Origin: Myxococcota bacterium
GTDB lineage: Bacteria > Myxococcota > XYA12-FULL-58-9 > JALHOP01
Assembly: GCA_022842935.1 (NCBI GenBank)
Contig: JALHOP010000008.1
Span: 186,001-250,000 of the forward strand
Length of the DNA stretch: 64,000 bases
Direction of reading: 5' to 3'
Part shown: one piece after another, positions 45,575 through 55,044 of the stretch
Layout of the letters: each line of letters opens with the position of its first letter
Numbering within the stretch: position 1 is the stretch's first letter
Translations under genes and position numbers: made by a program
The notes under the pieces: generated by a model
Databases searched by the model: none
Told to the model about the DNA's origin: nothing
Seen by the model: only the letters and a program-made list of their open reading frames with translations

Positions 45575-46804
45575 TCAACGATCGGAGGCACGCCGCAGGC
45601 GCGCGTTGTCGCCGCGCTCGGGAACGGCGCGCGGCTCACCCCCCCCCACTGGAGCAGTCAACAAGCGATAGATGGGCTCGACGAAATGGTCGGAGCGCCA
45701 GCCCACGAGCTCGGGGTGGTCTTCGAGGTCGGCCTTGTCGACGCGAGGTTTGCGCGCCAGCTCCTCGAGAACCGCGTTACCTAGCGCCACCTCGGGCTCG
45801 AGCCCGATTCCGGTAGCGATCTCGCGCCGCAGGTTGCGCAGCTCTTCGTAGCGCGCGCGCGCATCGGGATCGAGGAACCGACCCGATCGGCGGCGGCGCA
45901 CCGCGCCGCTGGGCGCTTTGCCATGAACCGGTTTGGCGGACGCCAGAGCAGTCGCGATCTCTTTGCCGAACCTGTCGACGCCGGCGCGGCGCAATCCAGG
46001 CCGGGGACGCAAACTGTCGCCGCTCGGAGGTTTCAGGGCGAGCTCGACGAGCACATGATCGCCGAAAACTTTGAAGGCGGGGCGGTCGAGTCGCTCGGCG
46101 ATACGCTCACGGGCAACATACAGCGCCTGAACGCGACCTAAAGCCTCAGGCGACAAGCCTCGAATGCCCTTGATGCGCCAGAATCCATCGGGGTCGGCAC
46201 CAGCGATGCGCGGCGTGATGCGCGCGGCGACGTCGGGCAAACGCGTGAATTCCTCGCGCGCCCACAACCAGCGGTCTGCCGCTTCCAATTCTGTCTGCAA
46301 TAGCGTCGTGAGCCGCGGCAAGAAGTGGGTGTCGAAGCGCGCGTACTGCAGTTGCTCGTCGGAGAGCGGGCGGCGCGCCCAGTCGGACCGCTGCATGCGC
46401 TTGTCTGCCTTGAACCCGAAGTACTCATCGAGCACCGCAGCGAGGCCGAAGTTGCGCTTTCCAAGCAAGCGGCTCGCCACCATGGTGTCGAACAAACCGC
46501 GCAGCTTGAGGTCGAAGTCACGTCGCAAGCAGATGAGGTCGTAAACGGCGTCGTGGAAGACTTTAATGACGCTCGGATCCTCGAACATGTCCCGCAGCGG
46601 CTCGAGTGATCGCGTCGCGAGCGGGTCGATGATGACGTCCGTATCGCCGACGGTCATTTGAACCAGGCAGACTTTTTCGCGGTAGTGATGGAATGAGTCG
46701 CTCTCGGTATCGACGGCGACGAGCTTGGCTCCAGCACATTCCTTTGCCCAGGCCGCCAGTGCCTCTTCGGTGTCGATGATGAGCGGCGGCTTCAGGGATT
46801 GCAC
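45575..46804 (-). CDS. rnd: Ribonuclease D
   Basis: 409 residues. The 3'-5' exonuclease domain shows the DEDDy residues: Asp and Glu in VAVDTESDSFHHY, Asp in FHDAVYDL, and Tyr/Asp in YARFDTHFL. HRDC-like helical domains follow (DVAARITPRIA..., then RRRSGRFLDPDARARYEELRNLRREIA). It trims tRNA 3' ends and other structured RNAs. The start is uncertain: GTG at 46804 has GGGG directly in front, while a TTG at 46846 would add 14 Cys-rich residues. Confidence 0.92.
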   Translation of the reverse strand: MQSLKPPLIIDTEEALAAWAKECAGAKLVAVDTESDSFHHYREKVCLVQMTVGDTDVIIDPLATRSLEPLRDMFEDPSVIKVFHDAVYDLICLRRDFDLKLRGLFDTMVASRLLGKRNFGLAAVLDEYFGFKADKRMQRSDWARRPLSDEQLQYARFDTHFLPRLTTLLQTELEAADRWLWAREEFTRLPDVAARITPRIAGADPDGFWRIKGIRGLSPEALGRVQALYVARERIAERLDRPAFKVFGDHVLVELALKPPSGDSLRPRPGLRRAGVDRFGKEIATALASAKPVHGKAPSGAVRRRRSGRFLDPDARARYEELRNLRREIATGIGLEPEVALGNAVLEELARKPRVDKADLEDHPELVGWRSDHFVEPIYRLLTAPVGGGEPRAVPERGDNARLRRASDR

Positions 46805-46903
46805 CCCCTTAAAATAGGCGACAGGAGCGCAAAAGCACAATCGCAACCGTGCCGTCAGGGGCCGCAGAATGTCACCGCGCGTACGCGGCGCGATCGGGCT
46901 AAC

Positions 46904-48292
46904 TCACCGATAAAACGCCAGATAATCGTCCGGAGCCAGGTCATAGGCGCCGTCACCAAGGATTCGGATGCGAGTTTCTTGGTCCCAAGGTCCTGAACCA
47001 TAGGCGGCGATGGCCTGGTCGGCGCGGGTGGTCCGTGAGGCGACCAGAGGCTCCAAAGGCGCCAAGAAGTGACTTTCGTCGCGCCCCTTGGCATCGCGAA
47101 CGTCGAGGCGCTGGAGACCCTCTTTACCCAACCGAAGCACTTCGCTCGCGAGCTCACCGAGATCGAAGGTCGACGCCCGCCCCGCTAGACCGTCCCGAGC
47201 TGCGGCGATTTGCATGGCCTCGCGCTCCGGCATGCTGAACCCCGCCGTCAGCGCACAGACGTCACGGAGTGCCTGCTCGTCGTAGAGTAAGCCCTTCCAC
47301 AGCGCCACCATGGCGAGTGCTAGTGGCGGCGGCACCGAGTCGCCGCAGCGCACCTCGACGAAGCGTTTCAGACGAACCTCGGGGAACAACGCCGAGATGT
47401 GATTCTCGAAGTCGGTGAGGTTTGCGTGCTCGCCGTTCCAACCCTTTTCCATGTACTGGCGGAACGTGAGATCGGAGACCTCGAGATAGCGACCGTCGCG
47501 TCGCAGGAAGAACATCGGCACGTCGAGGGCCCACTCGACATAGTCGCGATAGCCGAAATCGTCCGCGAAAACGAACGGAAGGATACCCGTGCGGTCGCGA
47601 TCGACGTTGCGCCACATCGCGTAACGCCGACTACGCTGGCCACCCCAGGCGCCGAACTCGAATGGGGAGTTCGCGAACATCGCGGCGACGATCGGCGAGA
47701 CCCCCATGGACGCACGCATCTTACGCGCCATGTCGCTCTCGGAGCTGAAGTCGAGGTTCGCTTGCACGGTCGCCGAGAGGAGCATCATTTCAAGGCCGCC
47801 ACGACCTCGAGGCCCCAGGTGCTCACGCATGATTCGATAGCGATCCTTGGGCATCCACGGCATTTCGTCAGTCCGCTGGAACGGACGAAAGCCCCAGGTA
47901 GAAAAACCAATACCCAACGACTTGCCTACTTGAACGAGCTCCGCAACATGACGCGCGAGCTCGCGCGCGACGTCGTGGATACTGGGCTGGGGAGCGCCCG
48001 ATAGCTCGAACTGTCCGCCTGGTTCGAGCGACACGCTAGCGCCGTCACGTTCGAGAGCCACCACCGGCTCGCCACCGGTAGGCTTCCAGCCGAAACCTGT
48101 CAGCGCGTTGAGCAACGCGCCGATCCCGCCTTCGTATTGCACGGGTCGGCCATCGCGTACCCAATAAGCCAGCTTCTCGTATTCGGCACCGATGCGGAAC
48201 GCCTCGCGAGACTTCTCTCCCGCGCTGAAGACCTGGGTAAGCTCTTGGACACTTCCGATGCGGCCGCTTTTGGCCTCGAAGTCACGCGACAT
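46904..48292 (-). CDS. gshA: Glutamate-cysteine ligase, plant/alpha-proteobacterial type
   Basis: 462 residues. It makes gamma-glutamylcysteine, the first step of glutathione synthesis. The family (GCS2/plant GSH1) is shown by FRIGAEYEKLAYW, the substrate loop SLEPGGQFELSGAP, the GFSTWGFRPFQRTDEMPWMPK segment and TVQANLDFSSE. The ATG at 48292 is chosen on homology and overlaps the penicillin-acylase gene stop by eleven bases. No gshB is nearby. Confidence 0.94.
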   Translation of the reverse strand: MSRDFEAKSGRIGSVQELTQVFSAGEKSREAFRIGAEYEKLAYWVRDGRPVQYEGGIGALLNALTGFGWKPTGGEPVVALERDGASVSLEPGGQFELSGAPQPSIHDVARELARHVAELVQVGKSLGIGFSTWGFRPFQRTDEMPWMPKDRYRIMREHLGPRGRGGLEMMLLSATVQANLDFSSESDMARKMRASMGVSPIVAAMFANSPFEFGAWGGQRSRRYAMWRNVDRDRTGILPFVFADDFGYRDYVEWALDVPMFFLRRDGRYLEVSDLTFRQYMEKGWNGEHANLTDFENHISALFPEVRLKRFVEVRCGDSVPPPLALAMVALWKGLLYDEQALRDVCALTAGFSMPEREAMQIAAARDGLAGRASTFDLGELASEVLRLGKEGLQRLDVRDAKGRDESHFLAPLEPLVASRTTRADQAIAAYGSGPWDQETRIRILGDGAYDLAPDDYLAFYR

Positions 48293-50693
48293 GGACGCCT
48301 TTCGGCCAGAAGCTCTCACGGCGGGAGGGCACGCAATGGGGGGCATCGAATGGGGCCGGTTTCATGCGGCCAGCAAGAAAATCGGCGAACTGATCGTCGT
48401 AGTGAGCAGAGAGGCGGTCGCCGCTTTGGCCGCCCGGGATGATGGTAGCGGCCTCGTCCAGCTTGGCCGCGTTCACGACCATGCGCATTGCGGCACCCGC
48501 GCGGTGGGCGAACGTGCCGGCGTAGAGGTCGCCGCGATTTACGGTATCGGTGGAACCGTCGGACGGCTCGGGTCCGATGGAGAACATGGAGCCGATCCCC
48601 GCGGCGTGGTGAAACGGATGGCGCAGCGTGAGCGTGTGGATGCGCCCCCAACGCCAGTCCGAGATGTCCGGGCCGAGCTCGGCGGTGAGTCGCGCGACCG
48701 TCCGCGCGAACGCCTCACGCGTAATGGCCGCGAGATCGACGCCCAGCTGGGCCAGACGCTGGCGCATCTTCGGAAAGCGCATGAGCGGCAAGTGCGCGAA
48801 GGCGGGCTGCTCGAGCAAGCCATGCGCCACGTCGTCGTCCGCCAGGGTCGCTACGACCGTGCGGCCGATCTCGAATACCGTCATATAAGCGATCGTCGCC
48901 CCCACCGAGTCGCGGCGGGCCTCACCATCCCAGGTCGCCCAAGCCTGCGCCGCAGACTCGCCGTTGGGCACTTGGGCGGCAAGCATGGCGGCGCCGCCGG
49001 CTATACCAATGTAGGCATCGCGCGTTGCACGCCCCATGGTGGAGGCGGTGTCGAGTTGCATGGCAACCAGATCATCGAAGGTCACCTTGCGCCCGAGCTC
49101 CCTGACGAGCTGCGTGAGACGGTCGGCGCGGTCATTGGGCTCGAACACCCCGCCGAGCTCGAACGGGTACGATGCACCGGCCACGCGCTGATTGGCGGTG
49201 ACGATGAACCCGCACGGTGGATCGTAGACGTAGGGGTGCTGCGCGAACGGCACTGTTCCCTGCCACTCCCACTCCCCGCTCCACCCCTCGAGCGGCCGCG
49301 TCGGTGAGCCCACGCGCCGTTTCGGAATGTTGCCCGTCATCACGTAACCGATGTGACCGTCGCGGTCCGCGTAGCTGATGTTGAATGGGCACGAGCCGAT
49401 ATCGGCGAGCGATGCCCTGAAGGACTCGAAGCTCGAAGCGCTCCATGAACGCACGAGGCCTTCGAAGTCGCGTGACGGCGCAAGGCCTGCCCACGCCATC
49501 GCATAGCGCTCCCGCCGCGAGGCCTTCGGCCGCGTCGCAACGTCGATAAGAGGCCCGTGACGCGTCCGCGAAAGCGTACGGACGAGCGATGGTTTGCCTT
49601 TGATGTGGAAGGTCTCTTGGCGCTGCTCGAGCTCTTGCCAGCCATCAGGCGTGAGGTAGCGGTGAGGCGCCCGCGGGTGGATTTTCTCGACGTAGATGTC
49701 GAGATCCTGCGCGAGAGCAGCTGTGATGCCCCACGCGTGGTGGGGTGTACGACCAATCGCGACGCCCGGCAGACCGGCGAGAGCGAAACCCTGCAGCTCG
49801 AAGCCAGGGGGCCCATGCAACGCGACCTCGTGCCATCGGCTGGGCGCCTGCATCATGAGGTGCGTGTCATTGGCGAGCAGAGCGTCGCCCGACTCGGTAT
49901 GCGAGCCGGCGACCGCCACACAATTGCTACCTAGCCCAGGGAGGTTCCCCATGCCCGTAAGCTCGCGTGTCGCCTCTGATGCGGCGAGCAGCTCACGCGC
50001 GGAATTTGCGACGCCATCACGAACGATGCTCGAGCCCGACAGCGGGTACGACGGCCATATGCAACGCGCCACGTCCTCGGGCACACCCGCCGCGAGAAGC
50101 ATCGCGCCGAACAACGCGGAACGCCACGCCGGCGAGAGCTCGAGGCCGATGGCCTTGAACAGCAGCACGCTATCCACCGCGGACCACGGCCCCACTATGG
50201 CATTGAGCAGCTTGTGCTCGATGGGCCGCTCCCCGGTCGCAATGTACGCGTTCACCCCCGCGGCGTAGGCCTCGAGCATGGCGCGCGTGTCGGCCGAATA
50301 CAGCATGAGCGACGCCTCGGCGGACTCAGCGAGGCCCATGCTCCGCAGGAACACGTCGGCATCGAGGGTATCGAAGCCGCGCATTTGCACGGACAGCTCG
50401 CGCCAGGGAACGGGCTTCTCACCGACGAGCTCGGCGAGCCGTCCACGCGCGACATGACGCGTGAAGTCCATCTGGAAAAGGCGATCACGCGCTGTGATGA
50501 AGCCCTGGGCAAGGAAGAGGTCGTAGCTGCTAGCGGCGTGCAGGTGTGGGACGCCCCAAGCGTCGGTGAGCGCCTCGACCGGCGCGGTGAGTCCGTCGAG
50601 CTCGAGGCGGACCGGTCGCGTCAACGCACGCTGCGCGTGAATCGCCTTCTGCGCCCATCCGACGACGGCCCTGGTGACACCACTCAACCGCAA
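48282..50693 (-). CDS. Penicillin acylase-family Ntn hydrolase (S45)
   Basis: 803 residues. An alpha-like region (DAWGVPHLHAASSYDLFLAQGFITARDRLFQMDF) leads to the autoprocessing site GLGSNCVAV at about 250. Its Ser would become the N-terminal nucleophile of the beta chain, as in penicillin G acylases and acyl-homoserine lactone acylases. The usual Trp two positions after SN is replaced here by Val. VANDTHL-like (LLANDTHLMMQAPS) and the C-terminal PGGQSG support the family. There is no clear signal peptide, which is unusual. The start is a TTG with AAGGA upstream. The substrate is unknown. Confidence 0.9.
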   Translation of the reverse strand: MRLSGVTRAVVGWAQKAIHAQRALTRPVRLELDGLTAPVEALTDAWGVPHLHAASSYDLFLAQGFITARDRLFQMDFTRHVARGRLAELVGEKPVPWRELSVQMRGFDTLDADVFLRSMGLAESAEASLMLYSADTRAMLEAYAAGVNAYIATGERPIEHKLLNAIVGPWSAVDSVLLFKAIGLELSPAWRSALFGAMLLAAGVPEDVARCIWPSYPLSGSSIVRDGVANSARELLAASEATRELTGMGNLPGLGSNCVAVAGSHTESGDALLANDTHLMMQAPSRWHEVALHGPPGFELQGFALAGLPGVAIGRTPHHAWGITAALAQDLDIYVEKIHPRAPHRYLTPDGWQELEQRQETFHIKGKPSLVRTLSRTRHGPLIDVATRPKASRRERYAMAWAGLAPSRDFEGLVRSWSASSFESFRASLADIGSCPFNISYADRDGHIGYVMTGNIPKRRVGSPTRPLEGWSGEWEWQGTVPFAQHPYVYDPPCGFIVTANQRVAGASYPFELGGVFEPNDRADRLTQLVRELGRKVTFDDLVAMQLDTASTMGRATRDAYIGIAGGAAMLAAQVPNGESAAQAWATWDGEARRDSVGATIAYMTVFEIGRTVVATLADDDVAHGLLEQPAFAHLPLMRFPKMRQRLAQLGVDLAAITREAFARTVARLTAELGPDISDWRWGRIHTLTLRHPFHHAAGIGSMFSIGPEPSDGSTDTVNRGDLYAGTFAHRAGAAMRMVVNAAKLDEAATIIPGGQSGDRLSAHYDDQFADFLAGRMKPAPFDAPHCVPSRRESFWPKGVHVA

Positions 50694-50759
50694 AGTTCAC
50701 GATCCTTCACGCACGCGCATACTGGACAACCGACGCGCATCGGGCAAGGCTTCCGACGC

Positions 50760-51368
50760 ATGGCCAGTAAGCCTTCCGATCCGCGTGCCGAGAAAATCAG
50801 GCGCTTGACGCGCGAGCTCCTCGAAGCATTGGGCTACGAAGCGACCGGTGATCTAGCGCGCACACCAGAGCGCGTCGCCGAGCTCTGGACCGAACACCTC
50901 GTGTTGCCTGCCACCGACATCGGGTCCCTCTTGAAGCGCGGACTCGTGCCAGCGGACGCTGGGGCCGCCGGGCAGCCGACCGCCATCGTCGATATGGGCG
51001 TTCAGCTCGTCTGTCCCCATCACCTCACGATCGCATTCGGACGAGCACACGTCGTTTATGTGCCAGGGGCTCAGGTTCTCGGCTTCGGCACCATCTCGGA
51101 GCTCGTCACGCACCTCACCGCGCGCCTCGTCCTGCAAGAGCGCGCGACTCTGGAGATCGCCGAAGCGCTCGTCCGCCATGCCGGAGCCCAAGCAGCGGCG
51201 GCGGCGCTACAGGCCACGCATCCGTGTCACAATGTCGGCCACCCCCGCTCGCACGACGCACAAGCGGTCACCTGGGCGTTCGCTGGCGAAGAAAAGCACC
51301 AGGCCGCGATGCGCGAGACCGTCCGCATCGCGCTCGACGGCCGACTACCACGTCACGGCGAGCGCTAG
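50760..51368 (+). CDS. folE: GTP cyclohydrolase I
   Basis: 202 residues from the ATG at 50760. It converts GTP to dihydroneopterin triphosphate for folate. Zinc ligands are visible as Cys and His in LVCPHHLTIAFGRAHVVYVP and the later Cys in ATHPCHNVG. TPERVAELW and ELVTHLTARLVLQE also match. The segment after the last Cys, normally MRGV followed by S-x-T, is replaced by a divergent GHPRSH sequence, so the enzyme is atypical. The last 24 bases overlap the convergent gene at 51345. The open frame upstream of 50760 is an antisense shadow. Confidence 0.9.
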   Translation: MASKPSDPRAEKIRRLTRELLEALGYEATGDLARTPERVAELWTEHLVLPATDIGSLLKRGLVPADAGAAGQPTAIVDMGVQLVCPHHLTIAFGRAHVVYVPGAQVLGFGTISELVTHLTARLVLQERATLEIAEALVRHAGAQAAAAALQATHPCHNVGHPRSHDAQAVTWAFAGEEKHQAAMRETVRIALDGRLPRHGER

Positions 51369-52142
51369 CCGAGCGCCGCCAGGAGTCGCGGCCGCGAGGG
51401 GCACGATGCTGACACCGCGGAGCTCGGCGTTCGTATGGGCCGCCGCGCGGTAGCCGTCGATCGCCTGAAAGACGCGCGAGACGCCCGCCGCAACGCCAAG
51501 CCCCCACGAGAGCGCGTAGAGCGTCGACTCGGTTCCGTCCCGGGAGCGTTCATTGCGCGCGAGGGAAAGTCCCGTGCGACGGTCCTCTTGCACCGCGTGC
51601 TCGTTGAGTGCCCAGAGGCTCCCTGCAAGACCACCCAGGAGAAGTGTGTCTGTAATCGCCATGACGAGCCCACGGCGTGGCGCCCCAGCGTAGAAGTGGC
51701 CGGTTCCAAACCCGACCAGCCCGCCAAGCAGCGCAGCCCCGGGCTCCCAGCGTGGCGCAAACAGACGCGGAGCGAGCGCGCTGTCAGAGGGCAAGCCTGG
51801 AGGGACACAGTCAGCCGAAGGCTTCGTGCGCGTTGGAGGAAATACATCACGTACCGACCTGTCGCTTGCACGGCCAGCGGGTGGAGGGACGCTGTCGCTT
51901 GCCTGCGGCGCTTGGGCGACCGGCTTGGACGATGCGTCGGGGGTGGCCTCGATGGGGACCGTGTCGTCCAGCGGCACCGACAAGCTCGATAGCTCGTCAT
52001 CGCTCATCGGCGCGACATCGTCGGCGTCACGCGCGGAGGCCTTGTCGCGCGGCATCGAGGTGGGCTGCGAAGGCTCGGTCGGGCGAGGCAGCAGGACCTG
52101 CACCACCAGCAAGCAAACCCGGGTCGCGACCAGCGCCGTCAC
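51345..52142 (-). CDS. Membrane protein with Ser/Pro-rich N-terminal region, unknown function
   Basis: 265 residues, not recognised. The first helix MTALVATRVCLLVVQVLL looks like a signal or anchor. A long acidic Ser/Pro/Ala-rich segment (about 20-125) follows, then two or three hydrophobic stretches (LLGGLVGFGTGHFYAGAPRRGLV, DTLLLGGLAGSLWAL, LYALSWGLGVAAGVSRVFQAIDGYRAA). The GxGHFYAG motif is reminiscent of the TM2-type membrane proteins common in Myxococcota. The start overlaps the gmk stop (ATGA), so it is co-translated with gmk. Confidence 0.78.
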   Translation of the reverse strand: MTALVATRVCLLVVQVLLPRPTEPSQPTSMPRDKASARDADDVAPMSDDELSSLSVPLDDTVPIEATPDASSKPVAQAPQASDSVPPPAGRASDRSVRDVFPPTRTKPSADCVPPGLPSDSALAPRLFAPRWEPGAALLGGLVGFGTGHFYAGAPRRGLVMAITDTLLLGGLAGSLWALNEHAVQEDRRTGLSLARNERSRDGTESTLYALSWGLGVAAGVSRVFQAIDGYRAAAHTNAELRGVSIVPLAAATPGGARLALAVTW

Positions 52143-52756
52143 CCGTTACCCCTTGTCAGCGCCTGAGCAAGCTCCATCTTGTCCACACGCCGTATGCGCT
52201 CGGCCATGATGATGGCGGACATCTCGCGTACCGCATGATCGAGATCGTCGTTCACCAGCCAGTAGTTGTAGAACGTCGCCGATTCGATCTCGGTCTTCGT
52301 GGCGGCCAGCCGTCTCTGAATCTGTGCTTCGAGGTCGGTGGCGCGCGCCCGCAACCGGCGCTCGAGCACCTCGATGTTCGGCGGCAATACGAACACGAGG
52401 ACGGCTCCGGGCAGGCGCTCGGCAATCTGGCGGCCACCCTGCACATCAATGTCGAAGAAGACGTCGACGCCGTTCGCCAAATGTCCCGTCACTTGATCGC
52501 GAGTCGTGCCATAACGTTTGCCGTGGACGTTCGCCCACTCGAGAAAAGCACCCTTGGCGATCAGGTCGTCGAACGCGTTGTCATCGACGAAGTGGTAGTC
52601 GATTCCCTCGCGCTCGCTACCGCGCATGGCTCGTGTCGTATGCGATACGCTAAAGACCGCGCCGCCGAGCTCGCTAATGACCCGGCGGCAAAGGGTGGTC
52701 TTGCCACCGCCGCTAGGCGCCGAAACGACTATGGGAACTCCGGAGCGCACCGCCAT
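52139..52756 (-). CDS. gmk: Guanylate kinase
   Basis: 205 residues. It phosphorylates GMP to GDP. The P-loop is APSGGGKTTL, the GMP-binding region SHTTRAMRGSEREGIDYHFVD, and FDIDVQGGRQI and the lid follow. The start ATG (52756-52754) overlaps the start ATG of the divergent epimerase gene (52755-52757). There is no Shine-Dalgarno upstream. A TATTAG hexamer on the minus strand at 52770-52765 would place a transcription start at or next to the ATG, so a leaderless mRNA is possible. The longer upstream frame has no homology. Confidence 0.95.
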   Translation of the reverse strand: MAVRSGVPIVVSAPSGGGKTTLCRRVISELGGAVFSVSHTTRAMRGSEREGIDYHFVDDNAFDDLIAKGAFLEWANVHGKRYGTTRDQVTGHLANGVDVFFDIDVQGGRQIAERLPGAVLVFVLPPNIEVLERRLRARATDLEAQIQRRLAATKTEIESATFYNYWLVNDDLDHAVREMSAIIMAERIRRVDKMELAQALTRGNG

Positions 52757-53615
52757 GACCGATTCTAATACAACGTCCGCCCTGGGCGATGCGAATCTTC
52801 GCGGCGCCCACGTCATCGTCGTCGGCGCCGGGTTCTTGGGACGCGTCGTCGCAAAGCAACTCAAGTCGGCGGGCGCCCGGGTCACCGGCACCACGCGTAG
52901 CGAAGCCGGGGCGGAGCCCCTCCATGCGATGGGCATCGAGCACCGCCCGCTTCACCTCACCAGCAACAGCCGGCAAACGGTGCTCACGCGGTCGCTCGCG
53001 GACGCCGACATGATCGTTTACGCCGTGTCCCCGGGCGAAGAGGGTCAGACAGTGGTCTTCCGCGACGCCCTCCTTGGCGTCGCGCAGGCAACCAATGGCC
53101 CCCTCGTCGTCGTCTCGAGCACCGGAGTTTACGACGCAGACGACGGCTCGTGGGTCGATGAGACCAGCCACACCACCGGCATCATCGCAGGGAGCGAACG
53201 CCTCTTGTGGGCAAGGCCTCACACAGCGGTCGTCCGCTGTGGCGGTCTCTACGGGCCGGGACGCTCCCCGGTTGCGTGGGTCAAGAACGAGCAGCAGCGT
53301 AAGCGCGCAAGCAACGGCAACCAACTCGCCTGGATGAACTGGGTCAACGTCGAAGACGCCGCGAGCGCCATCATCCTCGCGCTATCCCACGGCGAGGGCC
53401 CGTTCAATGTCGCGCACACGCCGGTCACGCGCGAGGACTTCTACGGCGAGGCGTGCAAACTGGCAGGCGTCGAGGAGCTGACGTTCCGCGACTCGGGATA
53501 CGGGCTTGGCAAGCGCGTCTCCTCGACCCGTGCGCAGTCGGTGCTGGGCTGGCAGCCCCGCCACCCGACTCACGTTGAAGGTTTGAGGGCCTGCACCAAA
53601 GCGGTCGTCGAGTGA
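52755..53615 (+). CDS. NAD(P)-dependent SDR epimerase/dehydratase-like protein
   Basis: 286 residues. The Rossmann motif [17 protein letters not shown] binds NAD(P), [16 protein letters not shown] contains the SDR serine region, and [12 protein letters not shown] matches atypical extended SDRs (YeeD/GalE-like). The catalytic Tyr-x-x-x-Lys is not evident (GSERLLW is at its expected place), as in the atypical subgroup. The ATG shares bases with the divergent gmk start. A GGAG lies nine bases upstream. The 3' end overlaps hldE2 by 46 bases, tail to tail. Confidence 0.85.
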   Translation: MTDSNTTSALGDANLRGAHVIVVGAGFLGRVVAKQLKSAGARVTGTTRSEAGAEPLHAMGIEHRPLHLTSNSRQTVLTRSLADADMIVYAVSPGEEGQTVVFRDALLGVAQATNGPLVVVSSTGVYDADDGSWVDETSHTTGIIAGSERLLWARPHTAVVRCGGLYGPGRSPVAWVKNEQQRKRASNGNQLAWMNWVNVEDAASAIILALSHGEGPFNVAHTPVTREDFYGEACKLAGVEELTFRDSGYGLGKRVSSTRAQSVLGWQPRHPTHVEGLRACTKAVVE

Positions 53616-54043
53616 TCTTTGGGGTCGCCCGCGATGCGAACGACACCGCCATTGCGAACAACCTCGTCGCGTTCTGGGACGGTATCCTCGCGATAGTCGG
53701 TGCCCTTCGCGTGAACGTCGGGCTTCAAGGCGCGGATAATCGGCACCACGGTGTCGTCCTCGAAAACCGTCACCCAGTCCACGCAACGTAGCGCCGCGAC
53801 CAGCTCGGCCCGCTCGGACGCGGCGACGACCGGCCTTTCCGCTCCTTTGGCTCGGCGTACCGACGCATCGCTATTCACGGCAACCACCAAGACGTCGCCG
53901 AAGCCCCGGGCCGCCTCGAGGTAGCGCACGTGGCCGACGTGCAAGAGATCGAAGGCGCCGTTGGCAAGCACGATGCGTTGGCCGCGACTGCGCGCTGCCG
54001 CGACACCGCGCTCCAAGGTGGTTAGGTCGACGATGCGTCCCAT
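53570..54043 (-). CDS. rfaE2: D-glycero-beta-D-manno-heptose 1-phosphate adenylyltransferase
   Basis: 157 residues. It is a nucleotidyltransferase with the HxGH motif in [33 protein letters not shown] and [16 protein letters not shown]. It matches the C-terminal half of E. coli HldE and makes ADP-heptose for the LPS core. Here it is a separate gene starting at an ATG 22 bases inside the kinase gene. The longer open frame to 54487 is antisense noise. Confidence 0.94.
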   Translation of the reverse strand: MGRIVDLTTLERGVAAARSRGQRIVLANGAFDLLHVGHVRYLEAARGFGDVLVVAVNSDASVRRAKGAERPVVAASERAELVAALRCVDWVTVFEDDTVVPIIRALKPDVHAKGTDYREDTVPERDEVVRNGGVVRIAGDPKDHSTTALVQALKPST

Positions 54044-55044
54044 GGCTCGAGCTCGACTCCGGCGCGCTCGGCGACGGCGGTGATCTCCTGCGGGCTCGCT
54101 GTGGCGGTCCCGAGGCGAGTGACGACAATGCCCGCCGCGACGTTCGCGAGCTTCATGCCGTTGGTCATACCGATGTTGCCCGCGAGGGCGGCGCTGAAGG
54201 TGGCGGTCACGGTATCGCCCGCGCCAGTGACGTCGGTCACCTCGTCCTCTCCAACGATATCGACGTGTGCCGTGGCCATGCCCGCGCGAAACAGGCTCAT
54301 GCCTCCCTTCCCCTGCGTGAGCAAAACCGCTTGGTACTTCAGTCGCGCCAAGATCTCCGAGCCGGCGCGGTTGACGGCATCCTTGCTGCTCAACGGGAAC
54401 CCAGCGAGCGCCTCCGCCTCCGGGACGTTCGGCATGATCGCGGTCGCGCCCGCGAAAGCGGAAGCCTGGTATCGTGAGTCCACGCACACGAGCGCGCCTC
54501 TTGCGATCAGCTCACGAACCGTCTCGACGACCGCGCCCGTGACGGCCCCCATGCCGTAGTCACTGACAACCACCACGTCGGCGTGTGCGGCGTGCTTACG
54601 CAGCTGCTCGGCGATGCGCTCCTGGACGGCCGCGCCGATTGGCCGCTCGGGCTCGTCGTCGATACGCAACACCTGCTGGCGGGTCGTTCCGAACGCACCT
54701 GCAAGGATCCGCGTCTTCACCGGGGTTGCGACGTCGCTCGTCATCACCGCTTCGGTCGACACCTGGGCAGCCTGCAGCATCGCCCGTGTCGTGTCACCGG
54801 AGCTGTCGCTGCCCAAGGCGCTGACCATGGTTGTCGACAGACCGAGGGCCGCGAGGTTCGCCGCGGTGTTTGCGGCTCCGCCCAAGCGATGGGTGGTGCG
54901 CTCCTTGCGGACGACCAGCACAGGCGCCTCGCGCGAAACCCGCACGGTCTCTCCGTACACGTATGCGTCAAGGACCAGGTCGCCGACCAGCACAGCGCGC
55001 TTGCCCCGTAGAGACGCGAGCGCCCCCGCGACACTTGGCTTCAA
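54022..55044 (-). CDS. rfaE1: D-glycero-beta-D-manno-heptose-7-phosphate kinase
   Basis: 340 residues, PfkB/ribokinase fold. The motifs are [41 protein letters not shown] and the ATP-binding [15 protein letters not shown] with the catalytic Asp. It matches the N-terminal half of HldE. The start is a TTG overlapping the zapA stop, with GGAG eight bases upstream. It forms an operon with zapA and rfaE2. Confidence 0.94.
   Translation of the reverse strand: MKPSVAGALASLRGKRAVLVGDLVLDAYVYGETVRVSREAPVLVVRKERTTHRLGGAANTAANLAALGLSTTMVSALGSDSSGDTTRAMLQAAQVSTEAVMTSDVATPVKTRILAGAFGTTRQQVLRIDDEPERPIGAAVQERIAEQLRKHAAHADVVVVSDYGMGAVTGAVVETVRELIARGALVCVDSRYQASAFAGATAIMPNVPEAEALAGFPLSSKDAVNRAGSEILARLKYQAVLLTQGKGGMSLFRAGMATAHVDIVGEDEVTDVTGAGDTVTATFSAALAGNIGMTNGMKLANVAAGIVVTRLGTATASPQEITAVAERAGVELEPWDASST

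Noticed and set aside
50214-50759. In-frame extension of folE upstream
   Set aside because: It is antisense to the penicillin-acylase gene and has no FolE similarity; the ATG at 50760 matches the family start.
54044-54487. Arg-rich extension of hldE2 into the kinase gene
   Set aside because: It lies inside rfaE1 in another frame with no homology; the nucleotidyltransferase starts at MGRIVD.
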